Source of the DNA: Pseudoxanthomonas suwonensis
GTDB taxonomy: Bacteria > Pseudomonadota > Gammaproteobacteria > Xanthomonadales > Xanthomonadaceae
Direction: 5' to 3'
DNA length: 64,000 bases
Assembly: GCF_000972865.1 (NCBI RefSeq)
Contig: NZ_CP011144.1
Span: 1,054,001 to 1,118,000, forward strand
The translations under genes were made by a program, and so were the position numbers. Every line of letters starts with the position of its first letter. Within the stretch, counting starts at the first letter, position 1. This document shows, in pieces, positions 52,646 through 61,353 of the stretch. The notes under the pieces are model-generated. The model saw nothing but the letters and a program-made list of their open reading frames with translations. It searched no databases and was not told the origin of the DNA.

Positions 52646-54505
52646 ATGGAATCCGGCCTGACCCTGACCAACGACATGCGCCTGGTGCTCGGGCTGGTCG
52701 GGTTCACGATGGCCATGTTCCTGTTCGAGCGCATCCGCGCCGACCTGGTCGCGCTGGTGGTGCTGGTGGTGCTGGGCATCACCGGGCTGATCGCGCCGGA
52801 GGAGATCTTCAGCGGCTTCTCCGGCAACGCGGTGATGAGCATCATCGCCACCATGATCCTGGGCGCCGGGCTGGACCGCACCGGCGCGCTCAACCGCCTG
52901 GCCGGCTGGCTGCTGCGCCGCGGCCACGGCAAGGAGCAGCGCCTGCTGGCCCTGACCGGCCTGATCGCCGGCCTGAACTCGTCCTTCATGCAGAACCCGT
53001 CGGTGATGGCGCTGTACCTGCCGGTGGCCGCGCGGCTGTCCTCGCGCAGCGGCCTGGCGATGTCGCGGCTGCTGCTGCCGCTGGCCGCGGCGATCGTGAT
53101 GGGCGCGGCGCTGACCATGGTCGGCAACTCGCCACTGATCCTGCTCAACGACCTGCTGCTCTCGGCCAACAACAACCTGCCCTCGGGCATGGCCACGCTC
53201 GAGCAGCTGCCGATGTTCGCGCCGGCGCCGGTGGGCGTGGTGCTGCTGGCCGCCGCGCTGCTGTACTTCCGCTTCTACGGCAACCGCAAGCTGGCCGAAC
53301 TGGAGGACGGCGGCGGCGAGAACCCGACCCCGGCCAGCACCGAGAGCTACTTCGCCCGCACCTACGGCATCGAGGGCGACGTGTTCGAGCTGGTGGTCAG
53401 TGCCGAGAGCCCGCTGGTGGGCATGGCGGTGGCCGAGGCCGAGTCGATGCACGACGCGCCGCTGCTGCTCGCGCTGAAGACCGGCAACGACACCCGCCTG
53501 GCGCCGTCGGCGGACATGCGCATCTGGGTCGGCAGCGTGCTCGGGGTGATGGGCCCGCGCCAGCAGGTGGCCGACTTCGCCCAGAACCACTTCCTGCGCA
53601 TGTCATCGCGGCTGCGCAACCTGGGCGACCTGTTCAACCCGGCCCGCGCCGGCATCTCCGAGGCGGTAGTGCCGCCGACCTCGCGCTTCATCGGCAAGAG
53701 CGCACGCGACCTGCGCCTGCGCCACCAGTCCGGGATCAGCCTGCTGGCGATCAACCGCGACAAGCAGGTGATCCGCGAGGACGTGCGCTCGGTGCCGCTG
53801 CGCGCCGGCGACATGCTGGTGTTCCACAGCATCTGGCAGGACCTGGCGCGCGCGGCCGAGAGCCGCGACTTCGCCGTGGTCACCGACTATCCCAAGGGCG
53901 AGCAGCGCCCGCACAAGTTCAAGATCGCGATGGCGATCTTCGCCGTCACTATAGTGATAGCCCTGACCGGCAAGCTGCCGGTGGCGCTGACCCTGATGAC
54001 CGGGGTGGCCGGGATGCTGCTGGCCGGGGTGCTGAAGATGGACGAGGCCTATGCGGCGATCAGCTGGAAGACGGTGTTCCTCACCGCCGGCCTGATCCCG
54101 CTGGGCTGGGCGATGGACAGCAGCGGCGCGGCGGCGTGGATCGCCGGCAACACCCTGGAGCGGCTGCCGGACGGCACCCCGCCGTGGGCGCTGCAGATCG
54201 TGGTCGCGCTGCTGACCACCGCGTTCTCGCTGGTGGTCAGCCATGTCGGCGCGACCATCATCATGGTGCCGATCGCGATCAACCTGGCGCTGGCGGTGGG
54301 CGGCGACCCCACCGCGTTCGCGCTGATCGCCGCGCTGTCGGCGTCCAACAACCTGATGACCGCCTCCAACCCGGTGATGTCGATGATCACCGGCCCGGCC
54401 AACTACTCCGCGCGCGACCTGTGGCGCATCGGCGGACCGCTGTCGCTGATCTATGCGGTGATCGCGGTGACGGTGGTGAACCTGATGTTCTGGGGCGGGC
54501 GCTGA
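52646..54505 (+). CDS. SLC13/DASS-type permease with two RCK_C domains
   Basis: A 619-residue inner-membrane transporter. Two membrane halves (about 10-215 and 415-619) surround a cytoplasmic insert of about 200 residues with two TrkA-C-like domains (GDVFELVVSAESPLVGMAVA..., GISLLAINRDKQVIREDVRS..LRAGDML). Landmarks are FSGFSGNAVMSIIATMILGA, NSSFMQNPSVMALYLPVAAR, AALTMVGNSPLILLND and the second-half VSHVGATIIMVPIAINLAL and SASNNLMTASNPVMSMITGP. Such proteins carry sulfate, di- or tricarboxylates or similar anions with Na+; the substrate is not known here. TAAACT at 52537-52542 may be a -10. A REP array starts 18 bp after its stop. Confidence 0.9.
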   Translation: MESGLTLTNDMRLVLGLVGFTMAMFLFERIRADLVALVVLVVLGITGLIAPEEIFSGFSGNAVMSIIATMILGAGLDRTGALNRLAGWLLRRGHGKEQRLLALTGLIAGLNSSFMQNPSVMALYLPVAARLSSRSGLAMSRLLLPLAAAIVMGAALTMVGNSPLILLNDLLLSANNNLPSGMATLEQLPMFAPAPVGVVLLAAALLYFRFYGNRKLAELEDGGGENPTPASTESYFARTYGIEGDVFELVVSAESPLVGMAVAEAESMHDAPLLLALKTGNDTRLAPSADMRIWVGSVLGVMGPRQQVADFAQNHFLRMSSRLRNLGDLFNPARAGISEAVVPPTSRFIGKSARDLRLRHQSGISLLAINRDKQVIREDVRSVPLRAGDMLVFHSIWQDLARAAESRDFAVVTDYPKGEQRPHKFKIAMAIFAVTIVIALTGKLPVALTLMTGVAGMLLAGVLKMDEAYAAISWKTVFLTAGLIPLGWAMDSSGAAAWIAGNTLERLPDGTPPWALQIVVALLTTAFSLVVSHVGATIIMVPIAINLALAVGGDPTAFALIAALSASNNLMTASNPVMSMITGPANYSARDLWRIGGPLSLIYAVIAVTVVNLMFWGGR

Positions 54506-54523
54506 GCCGGCAGTGCGCATTGC

Positions 54524-54864
54524 TGTAGGAGCCGGGCTTGCCCGCGACGCGACGCCATCGGTACAGGCAACGCCCTCGTGGTTCCGACGCCCGTGTCGCC
54601 GACTGAAGTCAGCTCCTACAGGAGAGCGGCTGCGCCACGGCTGTTGTGTAGGAGCCGGGTTCAGCCGGCGACACGACGCCATCGGCACAGGCGACGCCCT
54701 CGTGGTCCCGACGCCCGTGTCGCCGACTGAAGTCAGCTCCTACAGGAGAGCGGCTGCGCCGGGGTGTTGTAGGAGCCGGGTTCAGCCGGCGACACGATGA
54801 CTTCGGCACAGGCGACGCCCTCGGGATCCCGACGCCCGTGTCGCCAGCAAGCTGGGCTCCTACA
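54524..54864. repeat. Tandem array of three REP units
   Basis: Units begin at 54524, 54647 and 54768 (period about 122 bp) with the same arms and core as the array at 32065 and the linker AGAGCGGCTGCGCC. The first and last units carry alternative outer arms (GCTTGCCCGCG and CAGCAAGCTGGGCTCCTACA). The array fills the gap between the permease and the Rieske gene, and its last TGTAG (reverse) supplies the Rieske stop codon. Confidence 0.88.
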
Positions 54865-55213
54865 CAGGCGGATCTGCCAGCCAGACCTGGCCGTCGCGCA
54901 CTTCCACCGCCACCGACCGCAGCATGTCGCCGCGGCAGGGGCCGGCCACGCACTGGCCGCCTTCCAGCTCGAACGAGGCGCCATGCGCGGCGCAGACCAG
55001 CAGGCCATCGCGGCTCTTCAGGAACTGCCCCGGCGCCCAGTCCAGCCGGCGTCCGGCATGCGGGCAGACGTTCAGCCAGGCTCGCACCGCGTCGCCGTGG
55101 CGGTACACGATCAGCGATTCGGCATCGTCGCCCAGCTGCACCTCGGCCTCGACCAGTGCACCATCGGCCAATGCCTCGAAACTGAGCAGCGGCCCAACGT
55201 TTAACGATCCCAT
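54860..55213 (-). CDS. Rieske [2Fe-2S] protein
   Basis: A 117-residue soluble Rieske ferredoxin-like protein. The cluster ligands are in CPHAGRRLDW (C-x-H) and, 17 residues on, VCAAHGASFELEGG (C-x2-H). LRSVAVEVRDGQVWL forms the usual C-terminal strands. It resembles the small Rieske subunits of dioxygenases or NirD-like electron carriers; no oxygenase is adjacent. The ATG at 55213 follows GAGG; a GTG three bases earlier is possible. The TAG stop (54860-54862) belongs to the REP element, so the C-terminus may have been changed by its insertion. Confidence 0.88.
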   Translation of the reverse strand: MGSLNVGPLLSFEALADGALVEAEVQLGDDAESLIVYRHGDAVRAWLNVCPHAGRRLDWAPGQFLKSRDGLLVCAAHGASFELEGGQCVAGPCRGDMLRSVAVEVRDGQVWLADPPV

Positions 55214-55278
55214 CACAACCTCGCCGGCGCCGGCGCCGATACTGGGCGCCTGCCCGCCATTCTGGCACGTGGACTCAC

Positions 55279-55575
55279 ATGCACGCCCGTTCCTTCCGCT
55301 TCGATCCGGCCCAGCTGCACGGCCGGCTACATGGCCTGTTCGTCTCTCCGCGCAAGCCGCGCACGCCGTTGCTGCGCGTGCTGCTGGGCCTGGTCGGGCT
55401 GGTGCTGCTGGCGGTGCTGGTGTTCTTCGGGCTGTTCATCGGCGCGGCGATGCTCGCCGCGGGGCTGGCCTGGCGCCTGCTGCGCAAGCGCGAGGCGCGC
55501 CCGGCCGCACCGGACAACGTGGTCGAAGCCGAGTACCGCGTGCTGCGCAAACCGGAACTGCCGTCGCAGCGCTGA
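55279..55575 (+). CDS. Small membrane protein of unknown function
   Basis: 98 residues: a basic N-terminus (MHARSFRFDPAQLHGRLHG), a long hydrophobic stretch of two probable membrane helices (LLRVLLGLVGLVLLAVLVFF, GLFIGAAMLAAGLAW) and a basic/acidic tail ending VVEAEYRVLRKPELPSQR. No family is recognised with confidence. It is divergent from the Rieske gene and followed by the FAH-family hydrolase gene on the same strand. Confidence 0.7.
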   Translation: MHARSFRFDPAQLHGRLHGLFVSPRKPRTPLLRVLLGLVGLVLLAVLVFFGLFIGAAMLAAGLAWRLLRKREARPAAPDNVVEAEYRVLRKPELPSQR

Positions 55576-55634
55576 CCCTCGGGGCTGCGGCCCGCTGCGC
55601 GTAGACTGTGCGGCCCCACGACCCGGGCCGAACC

Positions 55635-56354
55635 GTGACCGACGCGCACTCCTCCGACGTGATCCCCGCCCCGCCCGTGCCGCGCGTTCGCGTGCGCGGC
55701 GGCGGCCGCTTCCCGGTCCGCCGCATCTACTGCGTCGGCCGCAACTTCGCCGACCATGCCCGCGAGATGGGCGCCGACGCCCCGGCCTCGAAGGCCGAGC
55801 GCGGCACGCCGGTGTTCTTCATGAAGCCGGCCGACGCCATCGTCACCGGCGAGGCAGTGCCCTATCCGTCCGCCACCGCCGACCTGCACCACGAGGTGGA
55901 GCTGGTGGTGGCGATCGGCCGCGACGCGCCGCCCGGCGTGCTGCCGGTCGCGCAGGCGCAGGCGCTGGTGTTCGGCTACACGGTCGGCCTGGACCTGACC
56001 CGGCGCGACCTGCAGGCCGCGGCCAAGGCCAAGGGCCTGCCCTGGGACACGGCCAAGGGCTTCGACCACTCGGCCCCGCTCGGCGAACTGGTGCCGGCGG
56101 CCGAGGCCGGCGAACTGGGCGCGCGCGCGCTCGAACTGGAGGTCAACGGCCAGCCGCGCCAGCGCGCGCCGCTGTCGGACCTGATCTGGGACGTGCCGGA
56201 GATCCTGCACGAGCTGTCGAAACTGTATGCGCTGCGTGCCGGCGACCTGGTGTTCATGGGCACGCCGGCCGGCGTGGCCGCGCTGCAACCGGGCGACCAT
56301 TACGTGGCGCGCCTGGAGGGCATCGCCACCCTGCGCGGCAGGATCGAGGCCTGA
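55635..56354 (+). CDS. Fumarylacetoacetate hydrolase family protein
   Basis: A 239-residue cytoplasmic hydrolase of the FAH family, close to fumarylpyruvate hydrolases and acylpyruvases. The metal site is visible: HHEVELVVAIG (two Glu) and YTVGLDLTRRDLQ (Asp). IYCVGRNFADHAREMG near the start, FFMKPADAIV, KGFDHSAPLGE and GDLVFMGTPAGVAAL complete the family pattern. The GTG at 55635 is chosen; the frame extends nine codons further. TAGACT at 55602-55607 may be a -10. Which C-C bond it cleaves (oxaloacetate decarboxylation is another activity in this group) cannot be told. Confidence 0.88.
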   Translation: MTDAHSSDVIPAPPVPRVRVRGGGRFPVRRIYCVGRNFADHAREMGADAPASKAERGTPVFFMKPADAIVTGEAVPYPSATADLHHEVELVVAIGRDAPPGVLPVAQAQALVFGYTVGLDLTRRDLQAAAKAKGLPWDTAKGFDHSAPLGELVPAAEAGELGARALELEVNGQPRQRAPLSDLIWDVPEILHELSKLYALRAGDLVFMGTPAGVAALQPGDHYVARLEGIATLRGRIEA

Positions 56355-56424
56355 ACCATCCGCCATGCCTCCGGGTTAGGCTAGGCGCGCACCCGCGCCG
56401 GGTGCCGGACACCAGGAGCACTGC

Positions 56425-56829
56425 ATGGGCATGATCAGCGAGTTCAAGGAATTCGCCATGCGCGGCAACGCGATGGACCTCGCCTTGGGCGTGGTCATCG
56501 GCGCCGCCTTCGGCAAGATCGTCACCGCACTGGTCGACAACGTGATCATGCCGCCGATCGGGCTGCTGATCGGCGGGGTCGACTTCTCCGACTGGTCGTG
56601 GACGCTGAAGCAGGCCACGGTCGACGCGGCCGGCAACGCGGTGCCGGAGGTGAGCATCGGCATCGGTGTGTTCATCAACGCGATCATCCAGTTCGTGATC
56701 ATCGCCTTCGCCATCTTCATGGTGGTCAAGGCCATGAACCGCCTCTCGCGCAAGGAGGCGCCGCCGCCGGCCGCGCCGACCGAAGAGGTGCTGCTGCTGC
56801 GCGACATCCGCGACTCGCTCCAGCGCTGA
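56425..56829 (+). CDS. mscL: Large-conductance mechanosensitive channel
   Basis: A 134-residue pentameric inner-membrane channel that opens under hypo-osmotic stress. The N-terminal amphipathic helix ([20 protein letters not shown]), the pore helix [20 protein letters not shown], a periplasmic loop, the second membrane helix [20 protein letters not shown] and the cytoplasmic helix [15 protein letters not shown] are all in place. CAGGAG lies eight bases upstream of the ATG. TAGGCT at 56377-56382 may be the -10. A 13-bp hairpin follows the gene. Confidence 0.95.
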   Translation: MGMISEFKEFAMRGNAMDLALGVVIGAAFGKIVTALVDNVIMPPIGLLIGGVDFSDWSWTLKQATVDAAGNAVPEVSIGIGVFINAIIQFVIIAFAIFMVVKAMNRLSRKEAPPPAAPTEEVLLLRDIRDSLQR

Positions 56830-56842
56830 TCGCGAACCACGC

Positions 56843-56876
56843 GTGCGCTCCCGTGACCATGCGCACGGGAGCGCAC
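56843..56876 (+). terminator. Strong hairpin after mscL
   Basis: GTGCGCTCCCGTG / CACGGGAGCGCAC, a perfect 13-bp stem with an 8-nt loop, starts 14 bp after the mscL stop. Only CCTTT follows some bases later, so it is a terminator-like hairpin without a clear T-tract. Confidence 0.6.
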
Positions 56877-56920
56877 GGCAGTCCTTTGCTAGGCTCCGGG
56901 GTTTGTGCTCCGGAGTCCGT

Positions 56921-58312
56921 ATGCGCCTCGCCCTGCTCGCCGCCGCCTTGCTGCTCGCCGCATCCTCGGCGACGGCCGCCGACACCCGCATCCCCGCCAA
57001 GGCCCTGGAACAGGCCGCGCAGCTGCGCGAGCGCGCCCTGGCCGACGACACCGGCTGGAAGGTCACCGAATCGCTGACCACCGAGGTCGGCCCGCGCCTG
57101 GCCGGCAGCGAGGCCGACGCGCGCGCGGTGGCCTGGGCCAAGGCCAAGTTCGCCGAACTGGGCTTCGACCGGGTGTGGACCGAACCGGTGACCTTCCCGA
57201 AATGGGTCCGCCGCAGCGAGAGCGCCGAGGTGCTCGGCCCGCACGCGCAGCCGCTGGCGGTCACCGCGCTGGGCGGCAGCCCCGGCGGCACCGTCGAAGG
57301 CGAGATCGTGCGTTTCGCCGACCTGGCCGCATTGCAGGCCGCGCCGGAAGGTTCGCTGGCCGGCAAGATCGCCTTCGTCGATTACCAGATGACGGCCTCG
57401 CGCGACGGCAGCGGCTACGCCCAGGGCGGCGCGATCCGCTCCCGCGGCCCGTCGGCGGCGATCCGCAAGGGCGCCAGCGGCTTCCTGATGCGCTCGGCCG
57501 GCACCGACAACCACCGCGTGCCGCACACCGGCATCACCCGCTACGACGAAGGCCTGACCCCGGTGCCGTCTGCGGCGCTGAGCATCCCCGATGCCGACCA
57601 GCTCGGGCGCCTGCTCGCGCGCGGGCCGGTGAAGGTGCGGCTGGCGATCGATGCCGGCTGGGACGGCGAATACACCTCGCAAAATGTCATTGGCGAGATC
57701 ACCGGGCGCAGCAGGCCCGACGAGGTCGTGCTGATCGGCGCGCACCTGGATTCCTGGGACCTGGGCACCGGCGCGATCGACGACGCGGCCGGCGTCGGCA
57801 TCACCATGGCCGCGGCCAACCTGATCCGGCAGCTGCCGCAGCGTCCGGCGCGCAGCATCCGCGTGCTCGCCTACGCCAACGAGGAACAGGGCCTGCACGG
57901 CGGCAAGGCCTACGCCGAACGCCACGCCGCCAATGCCGGCAGGCACCTGCTGGCCGCCGAAAGCGACTTCGGCGCCGGCCGCATCTACGCCTTCAACACC
58001 GGCGCGCCGGAACACGCGCGCGCGGCCACCCGGCAGATCGCCGAAGCGCTGGCGCCGCTGGGCATCGAGTACGCACCCGGCAAGGGCGGTCCCGGCCCGG
58101 ACATCGGCCCGCTGGCGGCCAAGGGCGTGACCTGGGCCTGGCTGGCGCAGGACGGCAGCGACTACTTCCACCTGCACCACACCGCCGACGACACGCTCGA
58201 CAAGATCGACCCGGCCGCGCTGGCGCAGAACGTGGCCGCGTACGCGGTGTTCGCCTACTTGGCCGCCGAGGCCGAGGGCGACTTCGGCAGCCAGGCCAAG
58301 CCGGCGCCGTAA
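56921..58312 (+). CDS. Exported M28-family zinc metallopeptidase
   Basis: 463 residues. A signal peptide (MRLALLAAALLLAASSATAA) is followed by an N-terminal region, an inserted PA-type domain (about 130-260; GSLAGKIAFVDYQM, KGASGFLMRSAG) and the M28 catalytic domain. Zinc ligands: His and Asp in LIGAHLDSWDLGTGAIDDAAG, Glu-Glu in ANEEQGLHGG, Asp in ESDFGAG, His in FHLHHTADDTLD. It resembles plasma glutamate carboxypeptidase-like aminopeptidases and probably works in the periplasm or medium. TAGGCT at 56890-56895 may be a -10. A GH97 glycosidase follows. Confidence 0.92.
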   Translation: MRLALLAAALLLAASSATAADTRIPAKALEQAAQLRERALADDTGWKVTESLTTEVGPRLAGSEADARAVAWAKAKFAELGFDRVWTEPVTFPKWVRRSESAEVLGPHAQPLAVTALGGSPGGTVEGEIVRFADLAALQAAPEGSLAGKIAFVDYQMTASRDGSGYAQGGAIRSRGPSAAIRKGASGFLMRSAGTDNHRVPHTGITRYDEGLTPVPSAALSIPDADQLGRLLARGPVKVRLAIDAGWDGEYTSQNVIGEITGRSRPDEVVLIGAHLDSWDLGTGAIDDAAGVGITMAAANLIRQLPQRPARSIRVLAYANEEQGLHGGKAYAERHAANAGRHLLAAESDFGAGRIYAFNTGAPEHARAATRQIAEALAPLGIEYAPGKGGPGPDIGPLAAKGVTWAWLAQDGSDYFHLHHTADDTLDKIDPAALAQNVAAYAVFAYLAAEAEGDFGSQAKPAP

Positions 58313-58430
58313 CGCGGGGAAACGTGCATGCGACCGGCGGCTATGCCGGTCGCACGCCGCAGGTATTCCAGACACTGCGCAGGCGAGCGGGTAGGCTCCC
58401 TTCCACGCCGGGGAAGAGGAACCTGCCGAA

Positions 58431-60491
58431 ATGCCGCGCACGTTGGGCTCCATACTGATCCTGTTGTCGTTCCTGCACTGCGCGCCGGCGCGCGCACTGC
58501 CACCTCCGCCACTGTTGCTCGAGTCGCCCAACGGTCGCATCGCCTTCACCCTGGCGATGGGTGTCGACAGCGTGCCGACCTACGCGGTGGAGCGCGACGG
58601 ACGCGTGGTGATCGCGCCGTCGCCGCTTGGCGTGCAGTTCGACGAAGACGACCGCATCGACCGCGGGCTGCGCATCGTGGACGTGCGCCACGGCGAGTCC
58701 GACGGCACCTATGAACTGGTCGCCGGCAAGACCCGCCAGGTGCGCGAGCGCTACCGGCAGATGGACGTGGACCTGGCCGATCCGCAGGGCCGCACCCTCG
58801 GCGTGGTCGTGCGCGCCTACGACGACGGCATCGCCCTGCGCTACCGCCTGCCGCTGCCGGCGCAGGGCGACCTGGTGGTGAAGGAGGACCTCACCGGCTT
58901 CCTGTTCCCGCGCGACTACGCCTGCTGGGCGCTCAACCTCGGCCGCTTCGGCACCAGCCACGAAGGCGAGTACGACCCGGTCGACGCTTCGAAGCTGCGC
59001 CCGCACCACCTGCTGGAACTGCCGCTGGTCTGCCGCACCGGCGAGGGCGACGTGACCTTCGCCATCGCCGAGGCCGACCTGGACCGCTATGCCGGCCTGT
59101 ACCTGAGCGGCCGCGGCGACGGCCGCCTCGGCGTGGAAGCGAAGCTGTCGCCGCGCCTGGACACGCCGGACCTCGCCGTGCGTCTGCCGCGCGGCGAGGT
59201 CGCGCGCGAGGGCCACCTGACGCCGTGGCGGGTGCTGATGCTCGGCGACAGTCCCGGCGCGCTGATCGAGTCGAACCTGGTCTCCAGCCTCAACCCGCCA
59301 ACGGCCATAGCCGACACCTCGTGGATCCGGCCGGGCAAGACCGCCTGGGACTGGTGGTCCGGCGGCCTGGCGCCCGACGTGCCCGACGTGCCCGACGTGC
59401 CCGACGCCGGCATGAACACCGCGACGATCCGGCGCTACATCGACCACGCCGCGGCGCTGGGACTGGAGTACATGCTGATCGACGACGGCTGGTACGTCGG
59501 CAGCACCGGCAACGGCCGCTACCACCCCGACGCCGACATCACCCGCCCGATACCGCAGCTGGACCTGCCGGCGCTGGTCGACCACGCGCGCCAGCGCGGC
59601 GTCGGGATCTGGCTGTGGGCGCACTGGAAGTCGCTGCAGCCGCGCATGGACGAGGTGTTCGCCCGCTACCGCGACATGGGCATCCGCGGGGTCAAGGTCG
59701 ACTTCATGGACCGCGACGACCAGGAGATGGTGGCGTTCTTCCACCGCATGCTGGAAAGCGCGGCCCGGCACCGGCTGATGCTCAACCTGCACGGCGCCTA
59801 CCGGCCGACCGGGCTCAACCGCACCTGGCCGAACTTCCTGACCCAGGAGGGCGTGCTCGGCGCCGAGTACAACAAGTGGAGCCGGCGGGCCACGCCCGCG
59901 CACAACGTCACCCTGCCGTTCACGCGTATGCTGCTCGGGCCGATGGACTACACGCCGGGCGGCTTCCGCAACGTGACGCCGGAACGGTTCCAGGTTTCCT
60001 TCGCCGGCCCGCAGGTGATGGGCACGCGCGCGCACCAGCTGGCGATGTTCGTCGTCTACGAAAGCGCGCTGCAGGTGGTCGCCGACAGCCCGGACGCCTA
60101 TGTGGACGCGAACGGCGTCCTCGCCCCCGGCGCCGACTTCATCGCCGCCGTGCCGGCCAGCTGGGACGAGACCCGGGTGCTGGCCGGCGAGATCGGCGAG
60201 TACGTCGTGGTCGCGCGCCGCAGCGGCCGCGACTGGTACCTCGGCGCGATGACCAACGAGCGGCCGCGCACGCTGGAGGTGCCGCTGGATTTCCTGCCGG
60301 CGGCCGACTACCGCGCCACGCTGTGGCTGGACGGCGATGCGCCCACGCAGGTGCGGCGCGAGGAGCGGCGCATCGATGCGGACAACCGCATGCTCACCCT
60401 GCCATTGTCGGGCAGCGGTGGCGCGGCCGTGCGCCTGGCGCCACCGTCGCCGCGCATCGCCGCGACGGCAACGGCGGGCGATGCGCACTAG
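58431..60491 (+). CDS. Glycoside hydrolase family 97 protein
   Basis: 686 residues. A signal peptide (LGSILILLSFLHCAPARA) precedes an N-terminal beta-sandwich (about 25-290: SPNGRIAFTLAMG, YDDGIALRYRLP, FLFPRDYACWALN), a TIM barrel (about 300-570: TSWIRPGKTAWDWWSGG, YMLIDDGWYVG, GVGIWLWAHWKSL, GVKVDFMDRDDQEMV, MLNLHGAYRPTGLNRTWPN) and a small C-terminal sandwich. GH97 enzymes are periplasmic alpha-glucosidases or alpha-galactosidases. The VKVDFMDRDDQ segment resembles the Asp-nucleophile segment of the retaining members; activity is inferred. A 9-bp tandem repeat at 59372-59407 inserts PDVPDVPDVPD after the first barrel strand. TAGGCT at 58392-58397 may be a -10. Confidence 0.92.
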   Translation: MPRTLGSILILLSFLHCAPARALPPPPLLLESPNGRIAFTLAMGVDSVPTYAVERDGRVVIAPSPLGVQFDEDDRIDRGLRIVDVRHGESDGTYELVAGKTRQVRERYRQMDVDLADPQGRTLGVVVRAYDDGIALRYRLPLPAQGDLVVKEDLTGFLFPRDYACWALNLGRFGTSHEGEYDPVDASKLRPHHLLELPLVCRTGEGDVTFAIAEADLDRYAGLYLSGRGDGRLGVEAKLSPRLDTPDLAVRLPRGEVAREGHLTPWRVLMLGDSPGALIESNLVSSLNPPTAIADTSWIRPGKTAWDWWSGGLAPDVPDVPDVPDAGMNTATIRRYIDHAAALGLEYMLIDDGWYVGSTGNGRYHPDADITRPIPQLDLPALVDHARQRGVGIWLWAHWKSLQPRMDEVFARYRDMGIRGVKVDFMDRDDQEMVAFFHRMLESAARHRLMLNLHGAYRPTGLNRTWPNFLTQEGVLGAEYNKWSRRATPAHNVTLPFTRMLLGPMDYTPGGFRNVTPERFQVSFAGPQVMGTRAHQLAMFVVYESALQVVADSPDAYVDANGVLAPGADFIAAVPASWDETRVLAGEIGEYVVVARRSGRDWYLGAMTNERPRTLEVPLDFLPAADYRATLWLDGDAPTQVRREERRIDADNRMLTLPLSGSGGAAVRLAPPSPRIAATATAGDAH
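59372..59407 (+). repeat. 9-bp microsatellite within the GH97 gene
   Basis: GCCCGACGT occurs three times in a row and then once as GCCCGACGC. It encodes repeated PDV triplets between the GG..A and AGMNT segments of the barrel. Copy number can change in frame. Confidence 0.85.
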
Positions 60492-60528
60492 CGGCACCGG
60501 CCGTGCCGCCTCCCGGCGGTGAGGGCAC

Positions 60529-61353
60529 TCAGCGCACCGCGCGCACCAGCCATACTCCGCGCGGCAGTCCCTGCCCGGGCTGCCAGGCGCGGATCAGCGC
60601 CGCGTCGGTGAACCCCACCCGTCGCAGCGTACCGACCAGGTCCCAACCGAAGTGGTGGAAGCAGGGCACTCCGCCCCCGCGCGGATCGCCGTGGTATTCG
60701 GCCTCGGCGAAGAATTCGACGCTCCCGTCGTCGCGCACGCGCGCGATGGTCTCGCTGTGCGCCTGGTGCTCGTAGAACGGCACGCTGAAGACCAGCACGC
60801 CACCGGGCCGCAGGACGCGGGCGAACTCGGCCAGCGCGGCTTCATAGCGAGGCACATGCTCGAGCACGTCCAGGCTCGCCACGGCGTCCAGTTCGGCGTC
60901 GCCGAAGTCCAGCGCAGTCACGTCGCGGTGGTGTATCCATGCCGGCACACCGTGGCGCAGCAGCCAGGCTGCCATGCGCAACCGCCGGGCCCATCCGGTG
61001 GCGAACTCGCTGCCTTCCAGCCGTGGAACCTGCCGGCGCAGCGCCACGAACAGCGGGCTGGCCTGCTCGCTGAGGTAGACCCGGCTGGCGCCCCGGGCCC
61101 CGTGGTCGGCCAACGCCTGGAGCAGCACCATGGCCGCGGCCCGCTGCCTGGCATTGCAATCGCACGCCAGGCAGCGCAGGCCTTCGCGCGGATCGGACGA
61201 GGCGCCGGCGGCGGCGAAGCCACGCCCGCTGCCGCACAGTCCACAATCGCCCGCCAGCACCGCATTCCCCGTCGGGATCGCCACCGCATCTTCGACGGCA
61301 TGTACGGCGGAGGCACTGCCCTGCCATTCCTGCAGTGAGCGCCAAGCCCTCAT
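60529..61353 (-). CDS. Class I SAM-dependent methyltransferase with a Cys-rich N-terminus
   Basis: 274 residues. The N-terminal 65 residues contain CGLCGSG and LRCLACDCNARQR, a possible zinc-binding knuckle. The methyltransferase part runs from about residue 85: SRVYLSEQASPLFVALRRQ (in place of a glycine-rich motif I), VTALDFGDAELDAVASLDVL, EHVPRYEAALAEFARVLRPG and VLVFSVPFYEHQ, then FHHFGWDLVGTLRRVGFTDA. This is the Methyltransf_11/23 pattern. The target is unknown. Its ATG overlaps the TGA of the upstream RNA methyltransferase gene (ATGA at 61350-61353), so the two are co-translated. Confidence 0.82.
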   Translation of the reverse strand: MRAWRSLQEWQGSASAVHAVEDAVAIPTGNAVLAGDCGLCGSGRGFAAAGASSDPREGLRCLACDCNARQRAAAMVLLQALADHGARGASRVYLSEQASPLFVALRRQVPRLEGSEFATGWARRLRMAAWLLRHGVPAWIHHRDVTALDFGDAELDAVASLDVLEHVPRYEAALAEFARVLRPGGVLVFSVPFYEHQAHSETIARVRDDGSVEFFAEAEYHGDPRGGGVPCFHHFGWDLVGTLRRVGFTDAALIRAWQPGQGLPRGVWLVRAVR

